A DNA stretch of 64,000 nucleotides. Source: Rhodeus uyekii (Eukaryota; Chordata; Actinopteri; Cypriniformes; Acheilognathidae). This document shows positions 1-21,893 of the stretch, piece after piece (the first letter of the stretch is position 1; every line of letters begins with the position of its first letter). The stretch covers positions 186,001-250,000 of the forward strand of contig JAWRVZ010000141.1 of the NCBI GenBank assembly GCA_037043235.1, read 5' to 3'. Position numbers and translations under genes: made by a program. A model generated the notes under the pieces. It ran no database searches, was not told the origin of the DNA, and worked only from the letters and a program-made list of their open reading frames with translations.

Positions 1-116
1 GTGCTGGAATGCGTGAGTCTCGCGCACTTCCCTCGACCGATCTGAGAGTTTGGAAATAACTTCTCCTTAAACGCGTTTCTACTGCAACGTCGGAAAACAA
101 CGAGGGGACGTCTCCG
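1..116 (+). other. rest: rest noncoding first exon (5' UTR, partial)
   Basis: The stretch is CpG-rich compared with what follows and ends in a good splice donor, CCG|GTGAGT, at 116/117. The next usable acceptor on this strand in a matching place is the one before the coding exon of rest at 2469. It is therefore read as the untranslated first exon; the transcription start lies at or before base 1 and cannot be seen. Vertebrate REST genes have noncoding first exons, which fits. Assignment to rest is inference from position. Confidence 0.6.
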
Positions 117-2468
117 GTGAGTGGTGTAGGCTCGGTTCCGTGGGGTTTCGCACTCGTTAGGGTGTGGTTTTTGTGTTGTTTTGCGTCGCGCACGAGCCCA
201 ACTAAGTTTGAGTAAGCGGAGTGAAAATGGAGGGTTGCGTTGAAAGGGAGAGGCGCTGTCCACATTTCAGCACGGATCAGGACCACGGCTAACACACGCA
301 CGCTGACCCAATTAAAAGTGCGTAAAATGCACGAGAAACGAAGCACTAAAATCGTAACATGATCCTAGATCGACTATGTTGACTATAAAGTGTAAGTGTG
401 TTGGGTTGCGTGTGGTGCGTGTTGTTGTTGCTGCATGCATGCAGTTTCCGGAAAAGTATTTTTTTCTTCTTAGTGAAGGTCTGTAACGAAACTTTTGCCC
501 ACGGATTTACTAAAACTATAGTTTAAAGTAGTATTAAAGCTTGGGGGAAATACAATCCTGTCGTTTTTACAATAAATCACATCTTTTTTAGTGTCTTTTT
601 GCGCTTTTGTTTATTCGAAAATCACCCATATTTTTATGAAACGCCTGTCGGACGCCTTCCTTTGATTTGAGTCGTATTAAACGTTATGTAAGTGAGTTAT
701 ATTTGTTTGCTTCTATCTGTGAATTGTGTCGTGTGATTCAGATGGGTCGTGTTTGGAGCTGTCCAACAAGGTCAAAGTTTTTCACTCCTTATTTTTGATT
801 GAACGTAATCCCCGTATATTTTCACGCTGAGCTCGATTGAGCGTTTTAGCGCAACATGCTTTAGTGCTTCGCTGTTTAAATGAGTTAATCTCAGTAAACT
901 TTCATGGAAAGCTATTTGAGTTAACACATCGTCTATATTTTGTTCCTCCTCCGCTGGCTGAAGTTGGTGGTGCTGTTTTAAAATGGCCGAACACACATTT
1001 CTGAGCATGCAAAGCTCACAGGCCCTCACACACACATGCATGACTCTGTTTGCCATCACCATATTTATTCCTCTTGAACAGATTTCACTCAAAATTAACT
1101 GGAGGGTCAAAAGCAGTTATAGAGCAGTATATATTTTGTATGTAGATTTTAAACATTCTCTCTTACACACACACATACATACACACATACACATATTACA
1201 CACTACTGTATGAATACTAGATATAGTATTTCATTTTTAATGACTATATATTGTATTCATATAGTACAAATTAAAAAAAAAATATTTAAAAAGTTTTCTT
1301 TTTCCTAGTGTGCAATTGAATTTTTTTTTAAAGGAATTAGTAGTTTATGTATTATGATATATAATATTTAGTGTCTCTAAATTTGATATATCATGAAGTA
1401 TTAAGAAATATGGTGTATAATATATGCCTAGTGCTTGTAGTAAAGTATTGTGGGTAAGAAATAAATGTCTGAATTGCATTGATTTTAATGCATTTTTTCA
1501 CTTTTATTGGCCACAAAAATGCTTTGTTTTCTAGTGCACAGAAAAGTAAACTATACTTCAAAGTTCTGGTTGAAATAATTCAAATAACATCAATAAACAT
1601 TGTGTTTTGTTATTGTTGCTCTGAATACATTTCATTATTGTCCTGATTCTTAAACAAGTCATGCCTAAATAATTGAATCATTACTTTTGAGGAGCATTAC
1701 CATACATGGTCGGGATTATTGGAACTGTTGATTCCACACTTTCCTAAAATAACCCAGAGTTAAAGCTGCTGATTTCTTTAGTGGACTCCACACAAGAAAG
1801 AACAGTGTAATTTATTGGCTCTGTATAGATGGCTTTGTTTGCTTTTGTTTGGGAGCATGAAATCAAACAATATGCTTCTTCTTTGTGGGGTTAATCAATC
1901 AGAAAATGTCTCCTTATCTCAGAAAGCGATGACATTTGATTTAATCATTCACAACTTAAATGTAAATCCATTGTTTGTTCAGTCATAGTCACAGTTCTCA
2001 CATCCTTTCAAAAATACAAATACAGTGATCCCTCGTTTATCATGGTTAATGTGGACCAGAACCCCCCTGCGATAGGTAAAAATCTGTGAAGTAGGATCAG
2101 CCAATCAGCTCATGGGAAACATCCACTCATACTGTCATGTGTCAATCTCGTGCCAGGAACCAATCACGTGTCTTGTCTGAGTGGCGTGGGTGTGTACAAA
2201 GCCTCTGAGAGAGTTTCTCTTTTTGTCTGGCATCCTGGGAAACCGTTTCATCTCGCATCATGATAAAACAACGCTGCTTTCCGCAATAATTCTGCCGATA
2301 TGGCGCTATTTTTGAACTTTTATTTTTCAATGAATATTTTTGACAAATCCGCGATGCACTGAGACCGCGAAAGTTGAACTGCGAAGTGGCAAGGGATTAC
2401 TGTATACAACTTATAATTTCAGTTATTGATTGTGCTCTCTAAAATCCGTGTTTTTATATGCTTTTCAG
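117..2468 (+). other. rest: rest intron 1
   Basis: A 2.35-kb intron from GTGAGT to the acceptor TATATGCTTTTCAG. The first 400 bases are still CpG-bearing and could hold promoter-proximal elements. A short CA/CATA-rich tract lies near 1163-1195. The 3' end carries a complete Tigger/pogo-type MITE (separate entry). The reading frames in it look random and none is supported as a gene. Confidence 0.7.
2023..2402. mobile_element. Tigger/pogo-like MITE with TA target duplication
   Basis: A 380-bp nonautonomous DNA element. It begins CAGTGATCCCTCGTTTATC and ends in the inverted counterpart GGCAAGGGATTACTG, and TA dinucleotides flank it on both sides (2021-2022 and 2403-2404). Inside are the paired phrases 'GCGATAGGTAAAAATCTG' and 'CAAATCCGCGATGCACTG' that are usual in this group. 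TA duplication and CAGTG-type ends are features of the Tc1/mariner superfamily, Tigger/pogo branch. It sits 66 bp upstream of the acceptor of the first coding exon of rest. No transposase is encoded. Confidence 0.8.
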
Positions 2469-2478
2469 CTTTTTGAGC

Positions 2479-5400
2479 ATGTCTGCTCAGACGGTGTATC
2501 CAGCTACTGCTGGTATATTCATGCCTGTAGGCGTCCCACTACCAGAGGTGGGTCATGACCTTCCCGAGTTGCCCCGGAATGACGTGGCCGCCCCTCAGCT
2601 AGTGATGCTCGCTAATGTGGTGGTATCATCAGAGACGTCTTCCTCAGACTGCAATGCAGAAGAGAAACAAATGGTTGAACTCAAGACTGTTGGATGTAAT
2701 AACTACTCTGACAGTGAGGAAGAGGGTGTTATCAGATACAGCCTTGACAATTCAGAGCTGTCAGAGGATCCGTACGCTGAGCAAGCCACTCAGGTTGAAG
2801 CAGATGTGACAGAAAGAGCGCTGGAGCAAGTTGAAATGGAGAGAGGAGATCACTTCTCAAGCCCATCTGAAAAAAACCCATCTGAGTCCTCACCAGCGGA
2901 AAAACGTAAGCGTACCCCGGTCGTTGTCTTCGAATCCAACAAAAAGAAGAAGAAACCCTTCTTTTGTAAACCCTGCCAGTACCAGGCCGAGAACGAAGAG
3001 GACTTCGTTCACCATATCCGAGTTCACAGCGCCAAGAAAATGACGGTGGTAAATGGTGCGGCTGACTCGGATGACGATCTGGCTAGTGAGTCAGGCCAAT
3101 CTCAAACACCGAACCCAGAGAATAGTGAAAGTTTGAGTAACTCCAAAGGTGTGATCCGCTGTGAGCGCTGTGGATACAACACCAACCGTTATGACCACTA
3201 CATGGCTCACCTTAAACATCATACTAAGGAGGGGGAAGATCAGAGAGTTTTCAAGTGCACCATTTGTGCTTATACCACCATCAGTCAGTACCACTGGAAG
3301 AAACATCTGAGGAATCATTATCCCAGCAAGCTTTTCACTTGCAACCAGTGCTCGTATTTTTCTGACCGCAAAAATAACTACATACAGCACATCCGGACCC
3401 ACACTGGTGCGTCTAAAATCGAAAGGCTTTGAGTTAATTTGAGTCTTTTTATATTATCAAAAATATATGTGAAAAACACTTGATTTTATTTGATTCTTCT
3501 TTCAGGTGAGCGTCCGTTCCAGTGCATATACTGTGAGTACTCCAGTTCACAAAAAACTCATCTGACCAGACACATGAGAACCCATTCAGGTGAGTCTCTT
3601 CTGTCTATCAAAACATTGCATAATTGATCTAGAGTGTAGTGTATATATGTAGTTATATTTCAGGATTTCTAATGTTAAATTCCAGTCCACATTTTGATTA
3701 AATAACGGTTCCAAAACCTTTAGAGCTGTCTTGTTCCAAGATCTTTCAATAGATTTTTAATAAGAATAAAAACATAGTACGCACAAATCTATTAATTATG
3801 AATATTAGAAATTGGCTAAAGCAACCTTTTTAATTACAGTGATTGATTATTATTTATAAAAGTATTGTAAATCTTTTAATCATTTGAAATGCTTGGGAAT
3901 ACATCTTGAATTATATTTTTCATTGAACTGGTCACGGTGCATTCTGAGATGCAGCATCAAAATACTTTTCAGAGAATGCATTACAAATTTAAAGTTGTGG
4001 TTTCCATGTCTAGAAAGAGTAATGTGAATTAAATCATAAAGTCATGGAACCTGTTTATACTTCTGTAAGGGAGCTCTCTGGGTTTTAGGACAAAGCAAAT
4101 GTGCTGTTCATCAGCTATGACTCAAGACTGTGTTTTCATCTTGTCAATGACGTTTCTTTCTTTTGTTGCCCTCCATGGAGCCAGATGGCTTTGGATAAAA
4201 TGGTACACGGTTTGTGGTATACACAGTGAATTAGAATGTGATTGTGTTGTGTTTGCCCGTCTTTTATCTGTATCCCCCGCATGACACTTGCGTCTGTGTT
4301 TCTCTCAGAATGTTGAAATAAAAGACTGATTGTTCTGTCTTGACCTTCTCCTTATGGTCTTTCCACAATAGGTGAGAGGCCTTTCAAATGTGACAACTGC
4401 AGCTACCTGGCAGCCAACCAGCATGAGGTTACTCGCCATGCCAGACAGGTCCACAATGGACCCAAGCCCCTAAGCTGCCCTTACTGCCAATATAAGACAG
4501 CCGACCGCAGCAACTTTAAAAAGCATGTTGAGCTCCATGTCAACCCTCGCCAGTTTCTTTGCCCGGTCTGCAAGTATGCTGCGTCCAAGAAGTGCAACTT
4601 ACAGTATCACATCAAGTCCAGACACCCAGGATGCACTGATATCTCGTTGGACGTGTCAAAGGTAAGACTGCGAGTCAAAAGGCCTGACGTCGATGAGGTT
4701 TCACCTAATAAGCTTGTGACAGACCAAGCTGGACCACGGCGAAGTGAGGAAAAGCAGTTGGGAGAATTGGATGACGTTGAATCAGGCCCCATCAACCTCT
4801 CGATTAAGAAATCCAGTAAACCCACCTCTGCTGTGGAGACGGACAAGATCTCGAAGAAAAATCCAGATGTCACTGTGAAAGAAAAGTCTGGAAAGCAAAG
4901 TCAGCAATCCAACGAGAAAACTGCAGAAAAAAAGGCTCTGCCGAAAAATGAGGGGAAAGATAAAAATGGTAAGAAGGTTAAAGGAAAGACCTTGGTGAAA
5001 GCTGTGGACATTTCCGCAACACAAACAGAGGTCTGCAATGACAAACAAGTTAATAAAAAAGAGGCAAAGAAGGTAGAGAAATCCACCAAATCTGTGGAGA
5101 AGGTAACGAAAGGTCGTCCTAAGAAAGAGAAGCCATTAAAGGAGACCGCCAATGTAGATCAACCCCTTGTTAAAGAGAAAAGGTTGGATTTGGACAAAGA
5201 AAGAGTGGAAAAAGAACTTGTAGATAAACAGCAGCAACACAAAGACAAGGAAGAAAGAGAGCGGCTAGAAAAGGAAAACAGATTGCTGAGTGATAAAGTG
5301 AAGGAGACCAAAGAGAAGGAAAGTGCAAAGGATTGCAGGAAATCAACCAAGAAACCATGCAAGAGGCTGACAAAATTGTCAAAGATCAACAGTGATACTC

Positions 5401-6326
5401 AGAGTACAGAGGTAATGCAAGAAGTCAGGACTAAACCAGTCAAAAGAAAAGCGGAGAACATGAGTGCGCTAGTGATTGATTCTTCAGAAGCAACCTGTTC
5501 TTCAAAGCGGGTCAAGCGCACAAAGAAAGATAAAGCCAAGCCATCAACAAGTTCTGGTGGTCCAGAGAGAAATCGCACCATACCCGAGGTTCTGCAGGCT
5601 ATGAAGAGCAAAGCCAAGAATGCTGAGGCAAGGACAAACAAACCCGAGAGTTGTGTCATTGAACCCGAGAAGACCGATAAAGTGCCAGAGAAACAAGTTT
5701 CTCCAGAATCTGAAAAGCAACTCGCCACAGAAAGACTGAAGGTACTTACCCAATCAGACAAGCAGTGTGTAACCAATCAAGATGATAGAAATCATAAGGA
5801 GATTGCTGCTGTTGTGGAGGAACCCACAGTCTCGTCCCAAGATCCAGACTCAGAACAACCTAAAGAAACCGAGAACAAGATCTCACACAAACCAAAAGAA
5901 ATTCCAGAAGTAGACAGTGGAAGTGAGATGCCGTCACCTACTGACAGCGAGAGCTCTCCAGGCTTCAGCCAACCTCAGCCTGTTTTTAGCCAATCTCTTG
6001 AACTTCCTCGTCCACCCGGTCACAAATCCACTTATGCCGAGGATGACGAGGGTATCCACAGTAATGATGGGGGAAGTGACATCAGCGATAGTGCCTCTGA
6101 AGGAAGCTACGACTCTGGTCTTAATGGACTGGCTGCTGCCACCGAGGGTGGAGAGAAACTTCCAGAGACTCCAACAGAAGAGCTCCCATCTCCAACCAAA
6201 CTGCTCAGTCACACTTGTATCTTCTGTGACCGTACGTTTTCTTTAGAGATGGATTACCGTCGCCACTTGAACCGCCATTTAGTAAATGTGTATTACTTAG
6301 AGGGGGCGGCTCAGGGTAACAAGTGA
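2479..6326 (+). CDS. rest: RE1-silencing transcription factor (REST/NRSF)
   Basis: Coding exons 2479-3406, 3506-3589, 4372-6326 (stop TGA); 988 aa against about 1,100 in human. REST binds RE1/NRSE sites and represses neuronal genes in non-neuronal cells through SIN3 and CoREST complexes. The N terminus has the conserved block AAPQLVMLANV and the acidic SDSEEE patch. Eight C2H2 fingers follow at about residues 160-183, 226-248, 258-280, 286-309, 314-337, 342-365, 372-394 and 400-423, with the REST signatures CGYNTNRYDHY and HARQVHNGPKP. Then comes a long Lys/Glu-rich linker with PINLSIKK and SPTDSESSPGFSQP, and a ninth finger at about 951-974, which in the family recruits CoREST. The start is placed at 2479: an in-frame ATG at 2458 lies before the splice acceptor (AG 2467-2468). 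Exon borders fall in the HTG/ERP linkers after fingers 4 and 5, as in other vertebrates. Confidence 0.97.
3590..4371 (+). other. rest: rest intron between zinc fingers 5 and 6
   Basis: A 782-bp intron, donor TCAG|GTGAGT and acceptor CACAATAG. This is the position at which mammalian REST carries the neural exon giving the truncated REST4 form. A second good acceptor, TGTTTCTCTCAG, ends at 4308, 63 nt before the used one; see findings. Nothing else is recognised. Confidence 0.75.
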
Positions 6327-8157
6327 GGAGAATCTTTTTTTTGTGTGTGTCCAAGGTAGTTTATGAGGCTCTCAGAGACTTTAACTGAACAAAGCCTGTT
6401 CTTGTTGGCTTTACGGCTCATGACAGACACCCACATCAATGCTTTCTAGTTTTTAGCTTGGCATGACCTGAAAAGTCAAAATAATAATTTCTTACCACAG
6501 TATTCCTTCAACTCAAGAGTAAAATCCATTGTAAACTTGTGGTAGGATCCTATCGTCTATTGAACTCCAAACTAAATTAATCTTTGCTTAGTCATGTGCT
6601 CGATGATGAAATTATCATCTTTTTCCCTCCCCACGTTTTTTTGTCAGACTACTTGGAAAACAAAAAAGACGGCTACTCTAAAAGCAAGTACACTTTCTCC
6701 CTCCATCCCTGCAGAGAGCTTGGATTAGCCAGATCCAGGTGGTCCAGCACTGAATAGCCCTGAAGATAATGGGGCTTTCAGCGTCTTTGTGGTGTTCTAC
6801 TCTACTGAAGCGCCTCCATCTCTGGTCAGGGAGAGACGGCGAGTGTGTTTAAAGCCGGCTAATGTCATTGCATCCAACTGTTTCTTTGTTCCCCTTTATA
6901 GTTTAGAGAGCACTTGACCACTAACCATAATCTTACTTTTGAGGCTCTTTCACATAACCTGAACATTTCATTTAAAAACAAAAATATTTCTGTAACACTT
7001 CTTAGAGGTCTTTCTTTGATTAGGCTGCTCTGCCTTTTATGGAAACTAGTGTGTAGAGTAGTAGGTTATTTTCTTTTGATTTGTACATTTGCTTACAAAT
7101 ATTTTTACACTGCTGAATTTCTCATTTCGTGTCTCTAGATCATTCTATTTTCAATTTCATCCTCAGTCCAAAGATTTTGATGATTTTGTCTGTATATAAA
7201 CTGTACATATTTATGTTCTTCACTTGCTCTTCAGTGCCTCAGACAATCAATTTGAGCATTTTAATTAATTTCTCAGATATTTAGATCTTATTTACCATCA
7301 GATGAATGAATGGCTTGTATTTTTTTCTGTATCTTACCCATTGCAACATTCCCTTCCATATCAAATTGATAATCTGCATCAAAAATGTTTGTCCAAAGTT
7401 TGTCTAATCCTTTCGACTGACTTTCTTTTGTTTTTTGAAGAAGTGTGATACTGTTGTTGCCAGAAACCTTTACATTTGCCATTTTATTCTGTCTAAAAAT
7501 GAAAAATTACTGTAAGAGAAGAGATATAGAAATAAATTGAGCATCAAGTGCAATAATGAGTTTTTGGATACATTACCAAAGCAAGATGCAGTTGGTAGAG
7601 TTTTAGGGGAAAAATCACAGGCTTCAGATGGAGGTGTGGTGCTCCTTGAAAACTGTTCATAGGTACCAATACTTTATCACTGTAAATTTGTCTTTTCATA
7701 ACGTTTTTTAATTATTATTTGTTAAGCACTGCTTTCTTTTTAGAATAGCATGTTGCCAATTCACAACTCAGATTGTCATTTACACATCTTTGTAATCAAA
7801 TGTCTTTTTCATTTCCTAGTAATAGCAGTCAAATTATATCACTTATATATTATATAATGTCTCTTTGATTTGGCTTTTTATGAATGAGCTGAAAAACGGT
7901 TTACTATGTGTCCCTGTATGTTTAGCAGATGTTTCAATAATAAAAAAAATCTTGTCAAAGTTTTCTTTTCAGTTTTTAATTTGAAGGACATTTTAAATTG
8001 CATAATGAGCTGAAAAACATTATCAGGTAAATTCATAAGCATTGAGATTTTAGTATAAAAATAATACATTAATATTAACTATTTGTAGTATACAAGCAGT
8101 CAATTGTTAAATCAGAACAATTATACTAATAAAACAAATGGCACTTAAATATGTTGT
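6327..8157. other. rest/noa1 convergent 3' region
   Basis: Tail-to-tail space between the stops of rest (+) and noa1 (-). It should hold both 3' UTRs. Plus-strand AATAAA signals for rest lie at 7531-7536 and 7939-7944. The only clear minus-strand AATAAA for noa1 is the TTTATT at 7483-7488. The two transcripts may thus overlap slightly at their ends. A small minus-strand reading frame at 7288-7482 is listed separately. No repeat family is recognised here. Confidence 0.6.
7288..7482 (-). other. unassigned 64-codon reading frame or exon
   Basis: Product not recognised. The ATG at 7482 has a good context (ATAAAATGG). The sequence starts MANVKVSGNNSITLLQKTKE and goes on with a balanced, soluble composition (SKGLDKLW, FDADYQFDMEG) unlike the low-complexity frames around it. 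A possible acceptor, TTTCATTTTTAG, lies just upstream on the minus strand, and a GTAAGA donor follows ATG-G near 7340, so it could be an exon rather than a whole gene. Against it, the AATAAA before the ATG may be the noa1 polyadenylation signal, and no partner exon was found. Low confidence. Confidence 0.25.
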
Positions 8158-11100
8158 TCATTTTTTCCTTCTCATATTGAGCTTCTCAGCTGCTTTCACA
8201 GACAGACCGACGTCCACCAGTGCCGGTGGATTTCTGGTCTTGTAGGCGGGAGACTTGTTGATTCGCTGTCCTTTTAGATTCACGATGTGGGGCAGCAGAG
8301 GTGGGGAGCGCAAACAAAGTCCTGCTGCTTGAGGGGCGTGAGTCCTCAAAAACAGCTGATCTCCTTCAGCTGCCGTCACAGCAACCCAGCCTGAGAAACA
8401 AGAACGGTTATACGACGTAAATACAAATTTCTTCAAATACATTTAATCATTTTGACAGGCCACAAATTTAAGACTTGACCATGTGGTTTCAAAGAAAGTC
8501 TTGATTTTAACAAGCACATAAAAAAAGATATGACATTTGTGTTACTTTGTGACTAAAAGACATGTTGGTAAATCAAAATAATTTTATTATAAAGAATCAC
8601 ACGTCTCAAAACATTCCTTAGCCAGCTTTTCTGCTCGAAAATCATTCCAGAAAACTACCTGCTGACGAGATCTTGATGTCAGTAATTGCGGTGTTGTGGC
8701 CCTGCCCCTTGAGTTCAAAATCTTGAGCAATAAGTGGAGGAAAGGTTTTCATGCGCTCCTCACCACCAGATGGGACCTTATAATAAACCAATGTAGTTTC
8801 ATGAAGAAATCAATTTACTGATAACAAAGCACAAACATAAGATATACATACTGCAAGAAGAATATTCCCAGCATGTTTCTGGTAGATTGCATCAGCTTTG
8901 TCCAAACTGGTGAGGTGAACCGGGACGCGAGATGAAGCAACAACTGTTAACCAGCACGAGCTTTTCCCCTAGAGAGATTAACAGAACACTGAAACTACTT
9001 TCCTGTGGGGCAAATACAGCAAAACATTCAGCGTTCCTAAATCAAACAGACTCTTACCTCCAAATAATCGATGCGTGCCAAAGCTCCCAAAAACAAAACC
9101 ATACCAGGGCTCATTGCATACGTTCTCGGTGTAATGGCATGTGTAGGAACCACCAGCTTTACTTCCTGCTCATTCAGAAGACTGAGAATCTGGAAAGTTG
9201 CATTTTGATTTAAACCTTTGTGGCACATAATTTATAATGATAGTAGAAATTATTGCAATTATGAACATAATTATATGACATTATGCGAGAACAGTTTGAA
9301 TGGGAAGACTCACGTCGTGTTCTTTCATGATGCCTGGCATGTCATAGAACCAGTGTGCATCTTTTATTTCATTGTAGGTGAGCTCTGCGTCTGTGGAGGA
9401 GTCCAAAGACGGATTCTGTTTAACATCTTCCTCCACGTCTTCTCCGAAGCTCAGACTGTCAGGATCAAACTCCACAAGGGCTTTCTTGAGTGACTGATTT
9501 GTTCGGAATGTTCTCCCAACATGACCTAAAAAAACAAAAACAAAGTTGCTTATATGTATGTGTACCTTATATATATATATACACACACACACACATACAT
9601 ATTGTGGATGCCTAAAAAACTAAACTTGCAAACTCACCAACCAAGTATCCCTGCTTGCTAAATTGTTTAATTCTCTTCAGCTCTTGAGGACTCATGTCGT
9701 CCTCAGTCAAAAGAGACACCTGTTTAAGTCTCTCCTCCCTCCTGAACATCCGGTAGGGGGTCGGGTTGATGATGGGAAACTTCAGCAGGTTTAATGTTGT
9801 TCCTAGATTTACAGAAAGCAAATGTTTTAAACAGTTTAAATAGCTTTAACAGCAATATCAAACATGAAACAGCTTAATCCATCAGCACAACACATTCCTA
9901 AACAAGGTGCTTAAAGGGTCAAGCATGCTAATTAAAAAGCTCTTTGTTCTCAAATTCTGTTCTTATACACTTGTGAAACAGGACTGCAAACATTGCATTA
10001 GTCAACATAATACATATCACTTACACATGATGCCTGTTGTTTAAGGCCAATATTTAGCAACCAATTAACATAAATGCAAAGTCTCACCAGGCCATGGAGA
10101 TATAGTAGCTTTATGGATCGCATCGGAGGCTCTGGATTTGCAGTAATCAGATTCCAGTAGAGTATTAAACAGCGTGGATTTTCCAGCGTTGGCTGTGCCG
10201 ACCAAATACACGTCTCCCTTGTACTTCCAGGTTGATTGCAGTCTTGAAATAAGGTTTTCTATACCATACCCTGTTTTGGCACTGATGAGGTGGATGTCTT
10301 TGGTATCACTGGTAGAAATGCCCATGCTGCCACAGTAAGCCGCCAACTGACGCCTGATCCGTTGCAGGTAATTCTCTGCATCTCCCGGCAGCAGGTCTAT
10401 TTTATTTCCTAAAATCACAATGTGTTTATTCTTCCCAACGAGCTCTGGAAGGTCTGGGATGATGGAGTCGGGGAGATCCAGAAGATCCACTATCAGCAGC
10501 ACCAAAGCCTTCTCTGATTTAATTCTCTTGACAATCGTTTTGTACTCCTCTTTGGACATAGTGACGTTCAAAGCCATCTGATGGTGATTGATTAAAAAGC
10601 ATCTCTGACATATTGCCTTCTTCAGTTTGTCCTCTTCAACTAACACTTTGAATTTCTCACTTGGCAAGTAACCTGGCACTTCAGGGTCGTTGCAGTGCAT
10701 GACGGCCCCGCAGCCGGAGCAGCAGGAATCGCTGACTGCCACCTCCACATCAGGAGTGCCATAGATCTTTTGCTGCTTTTTAACCCTCTTTGATTCGGTG
10801 TGTCTGTCCAGTGGGAATCCTTCATCGTGGAACTCAATCAATACGTTTTCTTCCACTTCAGATTTTGCAGAGCCCTTTAAATTCTTCAGTTGCATTTCCA
10901 GTCCTTTACGGTGTGTGTTTTTGCCAGACTTTTCATGCACTGGCTTTGCTTCTGCATTTAAAAAAAGATGATCTGGTAGTCTATCATCTTTATTGTCCAC
11001 TGGTTCTTCATCCAAGTCCAGGAACACAAATTGTTCTTGTTTCTCTGGCTCAACTAATGTGTACAATTCCTTAGATTGATTTGATGCTGGTACTCTAGCT

Positions 11101-11318
11101 CCCTTTTGACTGCTGTAACATCTAAGACTCGAAACCCCACATCTGGATGATCTGCACCTCTGCTTTGTAACCATAGAAGTTGCACTGTCTTTTGATATTA
11201 CGCTGGAAACAAAACACCGTGGAAACCGACACATCCCTTCATGTTCCGATCTTGAAACAAGTTTGCAGCACGTACGAGTGTAGAACGGTAATGTCGATGT
11301 TCTTAACAACGTAAACAT
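8158..11318 (-). CDS. noa1: NOA1, mitochondrial circularly permuted GTPase
   Basis: Seven coding exons on the minus strand: 11318-10088, 9802-9638, 9525-9314, 9189-9058, 8968-8852, 8776-8659, 8390-8158; 735 aa (human about 698). NOA1 is a YlqF/YqeH-class GTPase of mitochondria needed for mitoribosome assembly and respiratory function. The first 35 residues are Arg/Lys/Ser-rich with few acids, as in a mitochondrial presequence. A CxxC...CxxC zinc motif (SGCGAVMHC, ICQRC) lies at about 199-245. The G motifs are in permuted order: G4 NKIDLL near 303, G5 SAKTG near 344, then the P-loop GTANAGKS near 373 and G3 DMPG near 526. The conserved C-terminal block YQKHAGNILLA is present. All junctions keep frame, for example PWPG|TTLNLLKFP. 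The gene is divergent from polr2b. Confidence 0.96.
9568..9601. repeat. (TA)n(CA)n microsatellite
   Basis: A compound dinucleotide run, TATATATA followed by CACACACA, in the noa1 intron between coding exons 2 and 3. Confidence 0.85.
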
Positions 11319-11682
11319 TATTACACATTAATGTAATATATTGTACAATCACATCGCTACAATTACTACAACCTTGAAGACAACGAACCCACGTGAGGGA
11401 ATACGGAGAGCGACGCGTACAATATACGTCACATGAAACATTTTTGGACAAAGAATATTGGGCAAAACATTTAATTTTTTATGTAACATATTTTATTTAA
11501 CGTTAAAACTATGGTTTACTAAATAATAAACGCGTAAATGCTTGTGTGTAAATAAAATAAAACACTTGCTTTTCGGAAGTGACGTACAATTCGGTGGCCG
11601 TTTGTGTTGTTCATAGCGGCGCCGTTGGCGGACAACCTCCGTTTATTTTAAGCAGAAATCAATTTATTCACAAGTAAATATC
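11319..11682. promoter_or_regulatory. noa1/polr2b bidirectional promoter
   Basis: Only 364 bp separate the two start codons, which point away from each other. At 11574-11586 there is CGGAAGTGACGTA, a composite ETS (CGGAAGT) and CRE-like (TGACGTA) site of the kind common in housekeeping promoters. A second TACGTCA lies at 11425-11431 towards the noa1 side, and GGCGCCG near 11617 towards polr2b. No TATA box is placed convincingly. Shared regulation is inferred from the spacing; binding is not shown by the sequence. Confidence 0.7.
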
Positions 11683-21726
<10,044 letters not shown>

Positions 21727-21893
21727 ACCACCACACAGATGAGTAATGGAAAACCGGAACAGGGAGAAAATCATTGGGGGAATGATTTTGAATGGATCCC
21801 AACAGCACTTTCTGCAGTAGCTGCTGGGCTTGTGTACTTTTTATGTTTTTGTTGTTATAGTTCTGAAACAGATGGTTTTTTTTGGCTGTTTGA

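Noticed and set aside
2458..2478. Upstream in-frame ATG giving REST seven extra residues
   Set aside because: The ATG lies in the pyrimidine tract before the splice acceptor (AG at 2467-2468), so it is intronic; translation should start at 2479.
5159..5776. Long minus-strand frames opposite the rest linker
   Set aside because: They mirror the Lys/Glu-rich coding sequence (giving Leu/Phe/Ser-rich shadows) and have no independent support.
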